Assembly: GCA_948146395.1 (NCBI GenBank)
Contig: OX411544.1
Span: 91,388,901-91,452,900 of the forward strand
Source of the DNA: Fragum whitleyi
Lineage: Eukaryota; Mollusca; Bivalvia; Cardiida; Cardiidae
DNA length: 64,000 nucleotides
Reading direction: 5' to 3'
Shown here: positions 11,857-22,047 of the stretch, piece after piece
Numbering within the stretch: position 1 is the first letter of the stretch
Layout: every line of letters begins with the position of its first letter
Notes under the pieces: generated by a model
Told to the model about the DNA's origin: nothing
The model's database searches: none
What the model saw: the letters and a program-made list of their open reading frames with translations, nothing else
Program-made: the position numbers and the translations under genes

Positions 11857-12240
11857 CTTAATTATGATATAAGAAGCCATTTCTGTCGTTTGATTTTAAG
11901 AATTCGAAGGAATATGGAAATGTAATTTAAATGTTCGCCTCCAAGAAGTATAAATGAACCCTTTTATAGCAATGTCAAGTATTGTGTGGTTAAGATGATA
12001 TCATTTATCGTCTAACATTCACAAAGTAGGCGTTTCTCCTTGAAATAACTAACAAAAGATCTTGAATAATTCCTGCATATCTGGCAATATACACATCTAA
12101 GGGCATCTAAAACTTACTTTTAACAATGTTTTATTCTTTGACATAGTTTTTTTTAAACGACGGTTTATTCTAAATCGAATCTTTAAAACTGTATGTTATA
12201 CACGCTTGATTTTCGTATTGTGATTAAATTGGTTTGCCAA
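11857..12240 (+). repeat. Dispersed repeat, copy 2 of 2
   Basis: Collinear with 4812-5185 and in the same orientation (see there). It abuts the hairpin tail of the preceding tandem-unit repeat almost exactly, so the two may have been inserted together or one inserted at the edge of the other. Confidence 0.7.
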
Positions 12241-12859
12241 AATTTAAAGGTGGGCCGTTGAAGTTTCGGGGGATCCAAATATCCGCTAAATAAATGTTTT
12301 TTAGACCAAACATATGCACGTATTTAGTGAAAATATCAATTTAGCTTTCAAATTTTGAAAATATTTACATTTTTCGTAAGGTGGCCTTTTTCCCGAATAA
12401 AACAAAGAAAAGGGTATATTGCGCCGACCAATAAAAACACTGATGTGCTAAATCAACATGTAATTACAGTTTTAGCTATGGAGAACTTTAAAACGGCTTT
12501 AGATGTGGAGAACATTAAAATAAGATATAATTTTAGGTAAGGGCAAAAGTAATTGTCAGATGGTAATTTTACTTATAATGCCCTTCAAAGATGAAAAGTG
12601 AACATTTTTCTATTAGAGGCAAAAAAAGCAGGAAGGTATATCAAATAAAGTTAAAATATATCTTTACAAAATAAGACCAACTATAATTGATAAAGGAAAG
12701 CACATGTATCCAGACATTTTAGTCAATTTCATGAATTTGAAATGTTCAACTCCCTTGAATTATTTTCAGTCACTTGATTGTGTCAAGACTTTGTTACTTT
12801 CCTTGATATTCTTTAGAGCCTTTGGAGTTCTGTTACACTTAGTAACGCCATTAGAATAT
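12241..12859. other. no gene seen
   Basis: AT-rich with two short open frames (61 and 80 codons) that lack signal peptides, cysteine patterns or splice context. Confidence 0.5.
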
Positions 12860-12962
12860 GCAGGGTGTCTGTCTGTTACGGGTTTGAAAAAAATGGAGGT
12901 AGATCATTTCATATCATTTTCAAATTTTGACCAAATTTCCCAGTAAAACAGAAACACCCTGC
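12860..12962. mobile_element. 103-bp inverted-repeat element
   Basis: GCAGGGTGTCTGTCTGTTAC at the left is matched by the complement of GTAAAACAGAAACACCCTGC at the right (three mismatches), enclosing about 60 bp. It looks like a very short MITE. No second copy was noticed in the window. Confidence 0.6.
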
Positions 12963-15150
12963 TCCCTTTCGATCCGTTTCTATACAGTCAGTTATCAATT
13001 GAAGTCCTCAAAAACTCGCCGTATCCCTCCATAAGAGCATTTTTCTATTTGCCACCATTTATGTAGCTATTAAAGCAACTTGGTTTACCACGGATGATAA
13101 GATGGCTTATTACTGGATTAGAAATGGGCGCTTTGCGATTGATTTAGCAGCTTGAATAGTTGATTATTTTTATGGTTTTAACCTTTTTATTTTAATTGGT
13201 TCACGAAATATAGGAAAAAAGTGCATTCGCCGGTCTCTGTGACCGGACCCGGGACTTCTTGACCAAGGAGCAGACACCATTACCCACTGAAATCGTTTAC
13301 TCTCCGAATAATGTGAAAGCATTAAAACATATTAACAGTTCTAATCGAATTAATGTTCTCATGCACAGAGAAAGGAAAGTAATGAAGATGAGAAATATCG
13401 AAAGTGAATGAATTTCTTATCCGTTGAAATTATCCCTTTCTACATCGTTTTCTTTACAGTTTTCACAAGGTGTTACATGTTAAATGTATGGAATCTTTAC
13501 AGGCAAAAGTAGAATACAATTTCAAAACGTTTCCAGGAAGAACAGCGAAAAATGGCTTGAAAACAAACTTCACAAAAACGGAAAATAATTAAAAAGAGAG
13601 AAAGTGTATATTTTTCGTTTTTCTTCCATTTCGAGCAAATGTTATAATATCGGAATGAAGGATTCTCTTTCATCAGTGTCAATTTAATGATGTTTGTATA
13701 CTTACAAACATATAACCAATGCTCAAACATTCCCATCTTTGATAGGCCTATCAGCATCACAATTCCTGAGTCAGGATAACGAAACATACGTGAGAACCTA
13801 AATTTGAAACTCTCATTCCATACGCTTTATGCGGTAATGCAGGATACCAATTAGCAGACATTCGTTTGTTTTTCTGAACGCATGGTCGAATTTTACTTTG
13901 TCCTTCATAACCATTGCCAAATCCAGCGTTCGGGAGGCAAACGTTTAGAAAGTGTATCCTACTATGCATTCTTACATTTCTGAAATGTTCGCGAACTTTT
14001 TATCCTGAATGCAGGACTATCCGGCGTGCAGGATTGCAAGCTCATCATTTTTTTCTGCTGTGCACTTTCAACTTTATGTAGGGTTGGGTAATATAGGACA
14101 ATACTCATTGAAAGTTTTGCCATTTAGATCGAACGGCACTACTCGGCCTTCAAAATAGTCTCTATTTTCATTTGTTCTAATTAAGAATCGACGTCATATC
14201 CGGTAACATACATTTTATCTTCAAACCCCGTTTAGTATCGATCAATCTACGGGGAGTAACTCTTTTTGAACGTTCATATTTTCCAATACCCAAGATACAC
14301 AAAGAACCAAATTGTTTTCATCTCCACATTTCTTATAATTAAAAAAGGCACATCCTTCCTCTTGTTCAGATGAAGAGAAAGAAATCTGAATTCATTCTTT
14401 AGTAATTCAATTTTATATATGTTCGTCAAAATTCATGCGTTCTGAAAAAATTGGCGTCGTCACTAAACGAAAACAGTTTCGATAACGCAACTTTTTAGTA
14501 AGCTTCCACAGAACGTAGTCCCATAAACAATCCATGATGCATTTGTGCGTAAATCCTTACAGTTTTGTTTCAAGAAATAAAATTATAAGGAATGAAGAGA
14601 ATTAGATTCGTATATTCATTCATTATGATTCGATTTTAGTTTCATATCTCAACGAAATTTGTGCCTATTATGTTATCTTTACGGTTCAACAATGTAAGAT
14701 ACGATTTAGAGTTACCAAGATTTCGGATGAGTATTTTTGTGATTTTATCCATAACACCAAATCAAGGGATGCCTTAACAAATTTACAGTGAAAATCTAGT
14801 CCTAGCAACTAGTAAAGAATTGTAAATAGTATCGAATAATTTTTCACCTATGAATAAAGTAACAATACTAAAAGTAGGAGACTTTTTTAAAAGATCTCAT
14901 TTTACCCCTTCTGTTAGTACTGATTTCACGGCATTGCCTCCCTTGCAATTTGTGAAAAAAAGCCATCTAGGCCTGTACAGTTGCTGCTTATCCTGCACAT
15001 GTTTAACAAAACCTCTTTAATCGATGCGTTATTTATGGCGTTTTTTCTTTGATAGTAACCACCGTGTCATTTAAACTTGAAATATTATAGCTTAGTAGGT
15101 TTGCCCCTAACAAGCTAAATTGTTGCTTCTTTGGGCCTTGATGCACGAAC
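12963..15150. other. no supported gene; one tRNA-like element
   Basis: 2.2 kb of AT-rich sequence. Minus-strand frames at 13497-13787 and 13757-13969 exist, but I see no domain and only poor splice signals. The second (NAGFGNGYEGQSKIRPC region) is the more protein-like and could be an exon. A tRNA-like segment lies at 13227-13295. Confidence 0.4.
13227..13295 (-). repeat. tRNA-like / SINE head fragment
   Basis: On the minus strand, AGTGGGTAATGGTGTCTGC resembles an A box and, about 20 nt later, CCCGGGTCCGGTCAC resembles a B box and T arm. The end stems do not make a complete cloverleaf. It is probably the promoter part of a tRNA-derived SINE whose tail has been lost. Confidence 0.4.
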
Positions 15151-15305
15151 TTTAGGCAGCGGACCCGTAATAGTACCGCAACATTGCGGAACTCATGATC
15201 TTTACAAGGTTAACCGAGGTGAAATCATTAGGAAACATTGGTTAACACTGTAAACGTTTATTCCTTCCGAAATGATGCGGAACTATTCTTGGTCTACTAC
15301 CTAAA
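15151..15305. mobile_element. Foldback MITE (family C), copy 2
   Basis: GGCAGCGGACCCGTAATAG at the left and CTATTCTTGGTCTACTACC at the right, with the interior AGGTTAACCGAGG...AAATCATTAGGAAAC, match the copy at 6120-6284, though the inner hairpin is decayed. It lies about 600 bp upstream of the eclosion-hormone-like gene. Confidence 0.7.
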
Positions 15306-15886
15306 ACTTAAATATAATAAAAACTTCACATTTGCCCATGAGAGAGTAATCCAAATTCCTTTGAAATCAGGTAAAATAGACGTTAAAATGCATTTTCAAT
15401 TAAATTCAGCACCAATTTTTTTTATATTCAGAGCCCCACTATTAATAAAACGATTGCTGTGAGAAAAACACTTAAGGCAAAAGTTTTCGAATATCTATGA
15501 AAAAAAAATAGATAAAAAGAGAAATAGAACCGTATTGAGAACGCATCTTTAAAAAAATACATGTAATAATAGCTGTTCTTTAAGGATGAGATTAAGAATC
15601 GCCGGTCTCAAAGAAAATCGAATATCAAATTCTTTTTTTTTTTTGGAAGACAAAAGTAGCTATGACAGATAAATAACTCCTTACAATAGTTAGTCTCTTT
15701 AAAAAAAGGTTTGTTCTCAGGCAGTGTAAACACGCTCGAATTTTGGTATTATTTCTTTACATTTGAAAAGAGAACAGTTGTCCTTAAATTGTATTGGTGC
15801 TTTCCATAACAAACTTTCATCAATCCCTCAGCATTGTTTTCTAAATTAGAAACGAAGATCAACAACAGTAGGATGCACAATCCTTA
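15306..15886. other. Upstream region/5' intron of the hormone-like gene
   Basis: Contains no repeat shared with the window. Because the coding exon is preceded by a 3' splice site, at least one 5' untranslated exon should lie upstream, here or further away. I could not identify it or a promoter. Confidence 0.4.
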
Positions 15887-15901
15887 TATTTCTCTTTTCA
15901 G
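15884..15901 (+). promoter_or_regulatory. 3' splice site before the hormone-like CDS
   Basis: TTATATTTCTCTTTTCAG is a strong polypyrimidine tract plus AG, ending two bases before the ATG at 15904. It implies a 5'-UTR intron, a common arrangement in neuropeptide genes. Confidence 0.65.
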
Positions 15902-15903
15902 AA

Positions 15904-16302
15904 ATGAAACTGGTACTGCCCTTATCGATAATCTTAGTCATCGTTCAAAACAGTTTATCCATCATTTACGAAGACACGCCAGTCAGCAAAGAAGCCAAAC
16001 CTTGTTTAATGGAATGTGTCAGATGCGTTGAGGTATGGAGCCATTTTTATGACGGGAACGCATGCGCAACCGGATGTATCATCACAGACGGAAGTAGTAT
16101 CGATTTTGACTGTCAAAATGGGAGGACTATACGAAAACGATTCGGGTTACTAAAGGCTCAAGACGATTGTAATATGCAGTGTTTTATGTGCGTTTCAAGA
16201 ATGACTCCGATGCGTTATGATTACAGCCGATGCGTACGCATGTGTTCACGGTCACGTGGAATGCAAAAGGACAGAAATTGCATGCTTCGTGTGAATTGGT
16301 AG
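15904..16302 (+). CDS. Two-domain eclosion-hormone-like neuropeptide precursor
   Basis: 132 residues with a signal peptide at about 1-19 (hydrophobic LVLPLSIILVIV, cleavage near S19). Module 1 has Cys34, 38, 41, 54, 58 and 70, spaced 3, 2, 12, 3, 11. Arthropod eclosion hormones have six cysteines spaced 3, 2, 12, 3, 10, and the flanking residues agree: aromatic-acid-Gly-x-x-Cys-Ala before Cys4, Ile after Cys5, Gly five and Ile eight residues past Cys5. A tribasic RKR (77-79) then separates module 2, with Cys89, 93, 96, 110, 114 and 126 spaced 3, 2, 13, 3, 11 and Gly at +5 after Cys114. So one precursor should release two disulphide-rich peptides. In arthropods eclosion hormone is a brain peptide acting through a membrane guanylyl cyclase, and a similar role here is inference. 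The ATG is fixed by the splice site just upstream and the signal peptide. The frame is a single exon. Alternative: another secreted six-cysteine family with coincidentally similar spacing. Confidence 0.82.
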   Translation: MKLVLPLSIILVIVQNSLSIIYEDTPVSKEAKPCLMECVRCVEVWSHFYDGNACATGCIITDGSSIDFDCQNGRTIRKRFGLLKAQDDCNMQCFMCVSRMTPMRYDYSRCVRMCSRSRGMQKDRNCMLRVNW

Positions 16303-16303
16303 A

Positions 16304-16309
16304 ATTAAA
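16304..16309 (+). terminator. Possible polyadenylation signal ATTAAA
   Basis: ATTAAA lies one base after the stop codon of the hormone-like CDS, which would give an extremely short 3' UTR. The next canonical AATAAA is at 17009-17014 and may be the real signal. The choice cannot be made from sequence alone. Confidence 0.3.
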
Positions 16310-17225
16310 GAATAATGTTCAGAAAAATATGCTCATAGAGACCACCCGAGGGACAAAGCAAAAAATATTGGCGGTTACAAACTTACCAGACACAAATCTA
16401 TGGAAAAAGCCGCTTCAAACAAATTTTGATGGTAGTTTTTCAGTTGATGGGATTTCAATATATTCTTCTCTTTTGAGGACGAAAACATTGTTGCAAATGT
16501 TAAGCTGTTTGTTATAAGCATTTTCTATGTTCAGCGACAATTTTTGAATTATTCTACGTTCCGAATGAGAAACGGTGCAATTTGTTTGCAAATAATAACT
16601 TTTCATAAAAAGGTGCACATGCAAAATGGTATATAACTTGCAAACAATTTTCTCATCCTGAAAGCAGGTCCATTTCATCGAGGGCGTCAAAAATAGGCGT
16701 ATACCGGACTAGGTTAAGAAAAAACGGCGGCGTAATTTAAAGTGGCAATGGACAGCGGCCTCTCGACTCTATTAACCGAAAATCGGTTTTCGTTTATTTT
16801 ACGGCTCGTCTTGCACGTTGTTTAAAAAGACCGGTTTACATTAGATTCTGCTAATGGAAATAACAAAGAATAAGGATTGTCAAAGTTCATTATCTAGCTT
16901 CTTTTCAACATTTGATATCAAGTGAGCGACTGGATCATTGAATTTCACAATAACAATCATTAAAAAATATTCTTATATGAATGGAAATGTATGCTGATTT
17001 TTATACCAAATAAAGGGAAAATACCATTTTTTAAACATCTAGGAAAATAGGAAAAATCATTGTGAAATTTCTTCACTCAAGGGCAGATAACTCTAGCATG
17101 AGAATGAGCATGGAAAGGTACCTTAAAATGTTGATATAATGCCTATACAGTGATAATCAGTACATGTCACTACAGAAATCTCACCGAATCCTTTGATTTT
17201 CGAAATCATTAGAATCTGTTTCTAC
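16310..17225. other. Probable 3' UTR/intergenic, no further gene
   Basis: Open frames on both strands at 16230-16690 partly overlap the hormone-like CDS in other frames and have no independent support. No shared repeat was recognised. Confidence 0.5.
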
Positions 17226-17227
17226 TA

Positions 17228-17440
17228 ATTGATTGATTGAATGGAGTTTAACGTCGCTTTCAATATTATTTCAGTTATATCGCGGCGGCTGGAGCACCTA
17301 ACAATGGATCTCTGGTATTTCTCTCACCAGTACAACCATCACATTCTTTCCTAGCCTCCAGCCGCTATCTCACAGAGGTCTACGATTATCAACCCATTGG
17401 TGAGAGACAAATAATCGGAAAGAATGAGTGCCGCCGTTGG
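17228..17440 (-). mobile_element. tRNA-derived SINE, copy 1 (head truncated)
   Basis: Shares the body with 27735-28008 and 49340-49612: AACGTCGCTTTCAA, then TTATATCGCGGCGGCTGGAG, CACCTAACAATGGAT, TTCCTAGCCTCCAGCC and CCCATTGGTGAGAGACAA. The RNA polymerase III head, at the right end on the minus strand, is cut off after TGCCGCCG. The left end carries the ATTGATTGATTG-type tail. Confidence 0.75.
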
Positions 17441-17599
17441 CTATTGTTTTAAAACTTTGCACATGCTTCTGTGGTCATAATATCAGGCAAAACAAAAAAA
17501 ATCATTACTCTGCTGTATATCAGTTATATCTCTGTTTCTTCTTAAGCTACTGCTTGGACACATTGCAAATGCTCCTTTTACCAAAATATCATCATCTAG

Positions 17600-17880
17600 A
17601 CAATGATTCATTATTCGACTCTGACGATGAATCATCGAGACATTCTCGAAATATTTTCTTATTTATTATTGTGACTTTCTCTCATTCCTTTCCGATGGGT
17701 TACCGAGACTTTCTGTATTTTAGTTCCAATGGATTATAGAGACTTTCTTAATTCAGTTCCGATGGATTATTGTTACTTTCTCTCATTCCTTTCCGATGGG
17801 TTATCGAGACTTTCTCTAATTTAGTTCCAATGGATTATAGAGACTTTCTTTAATGCTTTTCGGTGGTTTATCGAGAAATA
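17600..17880 (+). repeat. ~40-bp imperfect tandem repeat
   Basis: Units of the form TTCC(G/A)ATGG(G/A)TTAT(C/A)GAGACTTTCT(C/T)TAATT recur about six times. They alternate between a GATGGGTTATCGAG and an AATGGATTATAGAG variant, so there is a second-order period near 117 bp. Weaker units may extend left to the GATGAATCATCGAGAC at 17625 and right to about 18300. The 103-codon frame over it is low-complexity. Confidence 0.7.
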
Positions 17881-17959
17881 ACGGTAGATTATTACATGAT
17901 AATCTCACCGCAAAAGCAGTGAAATTATCAAAAACTTATACCCTTCTTTTGTGCATTTC

Positions 17960-18260
17960 ATCCTATCTGACGTCATCTATGCGGGGCGAAATAAGTGACG
18001 TCACAATGAACGTTGCATAGCAATCCCGTGCAAAATGACGCGCTTTACGTAAATATGTCACAGAAATTTCACTTTTTGTCTCATTTTTGCATTTAAGAAA
18101 TAGAATATTGGTTTGTTTTCCGTGTAACATCGATTGATATTTCATTTCGTGAACAACAAAAGCTATATTTTCACTCGTGGCTCTGGCACTCGTGAAAATA
18201 TAGCTTTTGTTGTTCACTCAATGAAATATAAATCGATCTTACACTGAAACAAACAATTAT
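17960..18260. mobile_element. Hairpin element with TGACGTCA motifs, copy 1
   Basis: Left part: TGACGTCATCTATG, then AAGTGACGTCACAATGA (two CRE-like palindromes 25 bp apart). Right part: a long hairpin, 18104-18259, with arms of about 75 bp (CGTGAACAACAAAAGCTATA and complement) around the centre CTCGTGGCTCTGGCACTCG. A similar pairing of hairpin plus TGACGTCATATATAGC...GTGACGTCACTATGA occurs at 22048-22490, so this is likely a repeat family. The minus-strand frame 17963-18217 follows the hairpin and is not a gene. Confidence 0.55.
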
Positions 18261-18654
18261 CCTATATTTCTCCAATTCCTTTTCGATTGATAATCTTTAC
18301 TTTCTCTTGCTCCTTTACGTTAAAACGATCTGTTTTCGGTATATAATCACTCGGTGATTTCATTGCCAAAGCAGTGTTAGCCATCTTTTGAATACGTGTT
18401 TTTTCTACATTTTTTGTAATTGCAACAAGATGAAAAAAATGACAAAACTGATTTCATATTATTTCCGTATGAGAAGCAACTTGTCCATCGGAAAAAGTCA
18501 GACCTTCGACCAGCCTCGGTCGGGTTGTAGACGCTAGAAAGAATTTTCGTCTCGTTTCTTTTACGCAACATCAATTTGATATGTAAAGAATTAAAATATT
18601 TTACAATAAAGTGATTTTAAGGGTGAATTTTTTATTTTGGACCGCCGTTTTCAG

Positions 18655-18726
18655 AAAGTCGACTAAGACCATCAAGCAAACATTCCAATTAGGCTCAATC
18701 GAAGAACACCTCTACGAATGTGAAAG
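18655..18726 (+). CDS. Candidate 72-bp internal exon
   Basis: A 3' splice-like site (TTTTGGACCGCCGTTTTCAG) and a 5' splice site (GAAAG|GTGAGA) bracket 72 bp with exactly one open frame, reading KSTKTIKQTFQLGSIEEHLY then ECE, with symmetric phase-2 borders. I do not recognise the protein. No matching neighbouring exon was found, although a mariner-like element begins only 74 bp later and would sit in the following intron. It could be chance. Confidence 0.3.
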
Positions 18727-19689
18727 GTGAGATTAAATACAAGACATTTGCAAAAAAGATGCTAGCTTACTTCGAAAGCGATAGGATGGTACATGAATAT
18801 ACGAGGGGGTTCCAGAAGTTTGTGGACTTTCTAAATATCTCGAAAACTATTCGGCAGAAATCATTGAAATTTGCACATAATGAATTAATGAGTTAATGTA
18901 CAATATCTTTATCACATTTATTTACAGAACACGCTCAGTCATATAAGTTTCTCAGAATTTCGATCACTTTTTCAATACTGATACAATGGTATATCCGGAA
19001 AACAAAACTGGTTGCAACATTTTCGTTGCTCGAATAAAGTGCACTGACTGACAATGGCGATAGTTGACTGAATCCACCAGAGCAACGTCGAATTGCATAT
19101 TCCAACCAATAGAATTTGATTCTAGATGAGAGCAGGGGATCGACAGCATTTTCAATGACGCCCAATTAAGCATTTCTTCAGAAATAATTCCAAAACAAAG
19201 CATAAAGAATAATCAAGTAGGAAAATCCAAATGATAGAATATGTTTTTGTCACAATAACTGATGGACGAGTATCAACTGTATAAAAAGTGTAATAGAATT
19301 ACAAGACAGAATGTAAGGGTATTTTGACGCCTACCGATGGCTGGTTATAGCGATATAATTTTGGTATTGACGAAGTAATGACACCACACCATAGAAACGG
19401 TTGTATCGGACACCGTCCAGTTGTACCGAATACAATTGAGTAATTGCCGCTGAGGGGCAGTAGGTATTTATTGACAGTTATTTACCAGCTTAGAGTATTC
19501 CTTTCCAAACCACCTCGAAGATGTTGGTAAAAGTAATGATAAACTTGGTTCAGATGCAATCTTTAAAACGAGACACGATTGCTTTTCTCCAGAAAACGCC
19601 CCGTAGTTGCATTTTATAGGTAACTTCACTTTCTAGGAACAATATCTACTAACGATAAATCGGAATTTTATCCCTTATAACACGCAAAC

Positions 19690-20115
19690 ATGCAAAATCC
19701 GTGGGCGGAGTTCGAGGATTTATCCTTGCATATAACCCCTACCCATCAGAGTTTTTTCATGGATACTTCAACGATAAATTATATCACATTATTTATAACT
19801 CGATCACAATTCTGAAATAAGTTCTATTTTCCTTCCTAGGTATCGAAAAGTCAAATTACATTTATGTTAAAGTAAATTTCATAAAAAGAGAAATGAGAGA
19901 AGATGAATTGAACAAATTCTTTGTTCGATTCATTCTGATCGAATGATCTATAACGCTAAAGATCAGTATTTCGCCCTTTTTTTTTGGGGGGGGGGGGGGG
20001 GGGGGGGTACCTGATGCCCTAGGATTCTTTCGCTGATTTCCTTTTAAGTATACAGCTGATATCTCTAGGTTTATAGAAAACACTTATCCTGTTCCCCATC
20101 ACTTTGATACGCACA
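19690..20115 (+). repeat. Dispersed repeat (GCCCTAGGATTCT family), copy 1
   Basis: Matches 22745-23060 in order and orientation: ATGCAAAA..CCGTGGGCG, TCAACGATAAAT, AACGCTAAAGATCAGTATTT, CGCCCTTTTT, TGATGCCCTAGGATTCT, TTTCGCTGATTTCCTTTTA, and GCACATTCG-like ends. This copy carries a poly-G run of about 21 nt (19986-20007). Confidence 0.7.
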
Positions 20116-20269
20116 TTCGAAAGAAGCTATAACGTCACTGTATGTATTCCACCATTTTGTGTTTTAAATTTCTGACTTAGGTGTGAGTAAAACCACTATT
20201 TTAGTGCGAGTGAGTGCTGTTTTATGATAAAGTCGCATAAGCGTAAGAAGCTTCGAATTAAGGGATATA

Positions 20270-21434
20270 TACTCAGCAAAAAAAGAAAGTATCCACTTTT
20301 CTTTGTCAATATCTTTTATATTTTAAAGATTAAATGATCAATTAAGGTACAATTGTGTTTGCGGCGCTTCGTTTTTTCATGCTAACATATTTTTTCATTC
20401 AAACAATATGTAATTTTTTGGTGTTTTTCAATAAATGTCGGATTTTCTTTTCTACGTCGACGTACGTCACGTGTTCGATCGTGAATTTCTTTTCAAATGA
20501 ATTTAACCTCTAACGCTCTCTGGTTAAGAAAATCAAACAATAGTTGAGTTCCGTACAAAACAGTTTTGTAATGAGACCGAGAAAAACTTGACCACAGGCG
20601 TAATCAAAAACCGTCAAACGTTGAGTCAATTTTACGGACGTTAGTTGAAAGAGAAGAACAATACAGACGTGTGCTGGCCATTTCCGATTGAGTAGTATTG
20701 TCATTCGCCCTCTTCAACTCAATAGGGCCACAGGGAAGACGTCACGCCAAATTTTCTCATACACGTTGACGCGATAGCCTCTACGCTTCCTAACCACTAT
20801 TCCAAAGCGGAAGTGAAATAAATGTCTGAACCTTTCAAAACGTCAAACTTTAAAACTAAGTCAATTGCTATTTAATTCTTAATGGGTGTAAGGCGATCAA
20901 ATTTCCTTGATATTCATACGAGCCTCTCTAATGAGCAAGATGAAACGTTGACGTAAAATGGCAATGCAATTGTTGTTTTGTTTTTCAGCAAAAATGAATT
21001 AGAGCATTTTAAACTTGGTTTTCTGGACAAGGAACGAGCAGACAGAATTTTGTTAATTTGAGCTTTGAATCTGCGTAAGATGTTTTATGAATGTTTGTGT
21101 TCATTTGACGTAACTTTAGTAGGAATAAGCAGAAGGAATGAAGTTATCTTATCGATCCAGAAAACCTAACGCAATAAAATTGCATTGCGCAAGCTTAAAA
21201 CTGTCGGAAAATCATTTGAATATTTGATTGAGAGTCTGCGATTTTTGGAAACGACCCCCTGGCCACGTTAGCGCCTACAATTCGGTAGCGGCTTCTTCAA
21301 ATCACATAAAACTTTTCAAATTTATTTCCAAATGATTAGGGCGTAATTTGCAATATGTTTCATAGAATTTCTGTGTGCACTTTTAAAGAAATCCGAAGTT
21401 TTATTTGGTGGATACTTTTTATTTTTGCTCAGTA
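20270..21434. mobile_element. Tc1-like element (TACTCAGCAAAAA ends), nested
   Basis: Left end TACTCAGCAAAAAAAGAAAG then TATCCAC, right end the complement of GTGGATACTTTTTATTTTTG then CTCAGTA, with TA on each side (20268-20269 and 21435-21436). At 1165 bp it is somewhat short of a full Tc1, and I find no continuous transposase. A GPQGRRHA-like stretch near 20732 may be the worn GRPR region, but this is weak. It sits wholly inside the mariner-like element. Ends starting ACTCAGCAAAAAAAGAAA are, from memory, widespread among aquatic animal Tc1-type elements. Confidence 0.75.
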
Positions 21435-21803
21435 TAGAAATTAAAACAGCCGATTATAGTGAGTATATAAGTACTGTAGAGCTCCCATGTTTTCAAGCAT
21501 AATTCTACTAGTTATTTCGTCTCCGTTGAATCTCGACCCCTATAACATTGGAAACGATTCTTACATGTTAATATATCCCGACGTCAACGAGTGCTTTAGC
21601 GGCTCGAGATGTGCGCCGCTCGACATACGGTGCATGTCTTTGGTGGCCTCTAAAATGCTCAACAATCAACGTACATTCATCATTTTTGGTGTGTGAGTAA
21701 AGAAAAGATAACTCTATAAGACGATATAATTTATTATTCCATACTAGCATCATTATTTCTGATATGACGTCAGTTCACGAACTTCTGGAACCCCCCTCGT
21801 ATA

Positions 21804-22047
21804 GTGTTCTACAAAAATAATTAAGTATTGATACGCTCGAATGAAGACTTGAGCCTTCACCATTTAGCCGATATTAAAAATTGCATCTTCGATCCAAATG
21901 GTTGCAATTAAAAGGACCGAGCGTCAATTTGATGGCGTTTATTGGAATGTAAAATTTAATTGCCTTAAAGCATGGCTTCAATATAAACCCCTAGGGGCTT
22001 TCAATATCTGGCAATTGTTGTTATTCTTTATTGAACGCAATCAAAAA
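21804..22047. other. no gene seen
   Basis: Short unique stretch between the mariner-like element and the next hairpin. Nothing recognised. Confidence 0.5.

Larger units (their letters stand above)
18800..21801. mobile_element. Mariner-like element with two nested insertions
   Basis: Inverted ends TACGAGGGGGTTCCAGAAGT and the complement of ACTTCTGGAACCCCCCTCGT, with TA target duplications at 18798-18799 and 21802-21803. The 3002-bp span contains a complete Tc1-like element (20270-21434) and a dispersed repeat (about 19690-20115). Subtracting both leaves roughly 1.4 kb, the usual size of a mariner element. Short minus-strand frames near the ends (18935-19203 and 21568-21753) may be remnants of the host element, but I could not find the D,D catalytic motifs of a transposase, so it is judged dead or non-autonomous. 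Confidence 0.75.

Noticed and set aside
16230..16690. Additional frames overlapping the hormone-like CDS and its 3' side
   Set aside because: They overlap in other frames or strands, without cysteine pattern, signal peptide or start context.
18935..19203. Mariner transposase C-terminus on the minus strand
   Set aside because: Position near the element end fits, but I could not see the catalytic aspartates or conserved motifs, and two frames overlap. Not called as a gene.
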